Of a stretch of 64,000 bases of DNA, positions 63,583 to 64,000 are shown one piece after another. Under the pieces are notes generated by a model. That model ran no database searches. It was not told the origin of the DNA and saw only the letters and a list, made by a program, of their open reading frames with translations. The stretch lies in the NCBI RefSeq assembly GCF_001305965.1, contig NZ_JXQC01000003.1:248001-312000 (forward strand). The letters are read 5' to 3'. The translations under genes were made by a program, and so were the position numbers. This DNA is from Erythrobacter sp. SG61-1L. GTDB taxonomy: Bacteria; Pseudomonadota; Alphaproteobacteria; Sphingomonadales; Sphingomonadaceae. Position 1 is the first letter of the stretch. The number at the start of each line of letters is the position of its first letter.

Positions 63583-64000
63583 ATGCAGCCTCGCCGCTTC
63601 CGGCTGTCCCCGGCGCAAATGTCTGAAGGCTTTGCCGCCGCTGGGGCAATTCCCGCGCTGTCGGATTTCCTCTCCGGTCTTCCCGGGGCCGGCGGGATTT
63701 TGCCAGAGGTGCTGGCAGGGGTGGACGGAGAACTCGATCCGTCGGCGCGCCTTATATTCGAGACATTGGCTCAGCCGGGCATTTCGATGCGTTTCCTCTG
63801 TATTGCAGAAGGCAGCTTCACCGCGCTGGAGGTAAGACTGGCAAGCCGCGATGGTGGGCAGTGGGTGGCCTTCGCCCGGCCTGAGCCGGAATGCTGGGAC
63901 TTGGCGATAATCGGCGAGCGCGAACAGGCGCTGGCATTGGTTGACGAAGTGCTGGGCGTCACGTTCCTGCCCGATCCAGCGATGGAACTGGCAATGGACC
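63583..64000 (+). CDS. Hypothetical protein, truncated by the window edge
   Basis: An open frame from ATG 63583, one base after the preceding stop, runs to the end of the window (139 codons). It starts MQPRRFRLSPAQMSEGFAAA and contains RFLCIAEGSFTALEVRLASR and a Trp-containing segment WVAFARPEPECWDLAIIGER. The amino-acid composition is that of a real soluble alpha/beta protein and there is no signal peptide. No family recognised. Tight spacing with the zinc-ribbon gene suggests a shared function. Confidence 0.6.
   Translation, partial: MQPRRFRLSPAQMSEGFAAAGAIPALSDFLSGLPGAGGILPEVLAGVDGELDPSARLIFETLAQPGISMRFLCIAEGSFTALEVRLASRDGGQWVAFARPEPECWDLAIIGEREQALALVDEVLGVTFLPDPAMELAMD

Overview
The window is GC-rich DNA that reads like a sphingomonad alphaproteobacterium (Novosphingobium/Sphingobium/Altererythrobacter type). 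This is inferred from gene content: several TonB-dependent receptors, LigF-type glutathione transferases with LigD-type dehydrogenases, three 4-cresol/vanillyl-alcohol-oxidase-type flavocytochromes, a complete glycogen operon and sphingomonad-style palindromic intergenic repeats. Genes are densely packed in operons with ATGA/GTGA/TGATG overlaps. No tRNA, rRNA, CRISPR array, transposase or integrase was recognised.

Layout. (1) 1-6.1 kb: the end of a TonB receptor, then a LysR regulator divergent from a formylglycine-generating-type enzyme and a Cys-type sulfatase, with two perfect palindromes between them. (2) 6.3-15.2 kb: a split locus made of a BtuB-like TonB receptor and a propeller-like lipoprotein on the + strand, converging with a - strand operon for a polytopic membrane protein, an ExbB/MotA-type channel, a DUF2149 protein and a predicted periplasmic, membrane-anchored CobN-like protein. 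This resembles the HmuR/HmuS/HmuU/HmuV haem system of Bacteroidetes. Both outward promoters carry the same 17-bp motif. (3) 15.5-22.3 kb: an eight-gene operon with three flavoprotein + cytochrome c pairs and two related Tat-exported small proteins, followed by a divergent AraC regulator and pobA (4-hydroxybenzoate 3-hydroxylase). (4) 24.8-31.4 kb: tamA-tamB and a small lipoprotein.

(5) 32-45.9 kb: a probable lignin-derived aryl-ether catabolic region with two DUF6152 proteins, three LigF-type GSTs, a TonB receptor, two MFS transporters, two secreted double-domain NTF2-like proteins, two LigD-like SDRs and a MarR regulator. Four promoter regions here carry the palindrome TTGA-N5-TCAA, which suggests one regulon, probably controlled by the MarR protein. 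(6) 45.9-58.5 kb: a complete glycogen operon in transcription order glgP-glgB-glgC-glgA-pgm-glgX, with a divergent GH13 alpha-glucosidase. (7) 58.5-64 kb: a repeat-rich 0.8-kb gap with a near-consensus promoter, a DUF1348 protein behind a quinohaemoprotein dehydrogenase with an N-terminal cytochrome domain, and two divergent zinc-ribbon proteins running off the right edge.

Together the genes describe an aerobe that imports aromatic, sulfated and tetrapyrrole-like compounds through TonB receptors. It would oxidise para-alkylphenols in the periplasm towards 4-hydroxybenzoate and protocatechuate, cleave lignin-type ethers with glutathione enzymes, and store carbon as glycogen. All functions are read from sequence patterns and remembered family features; no database search was run.
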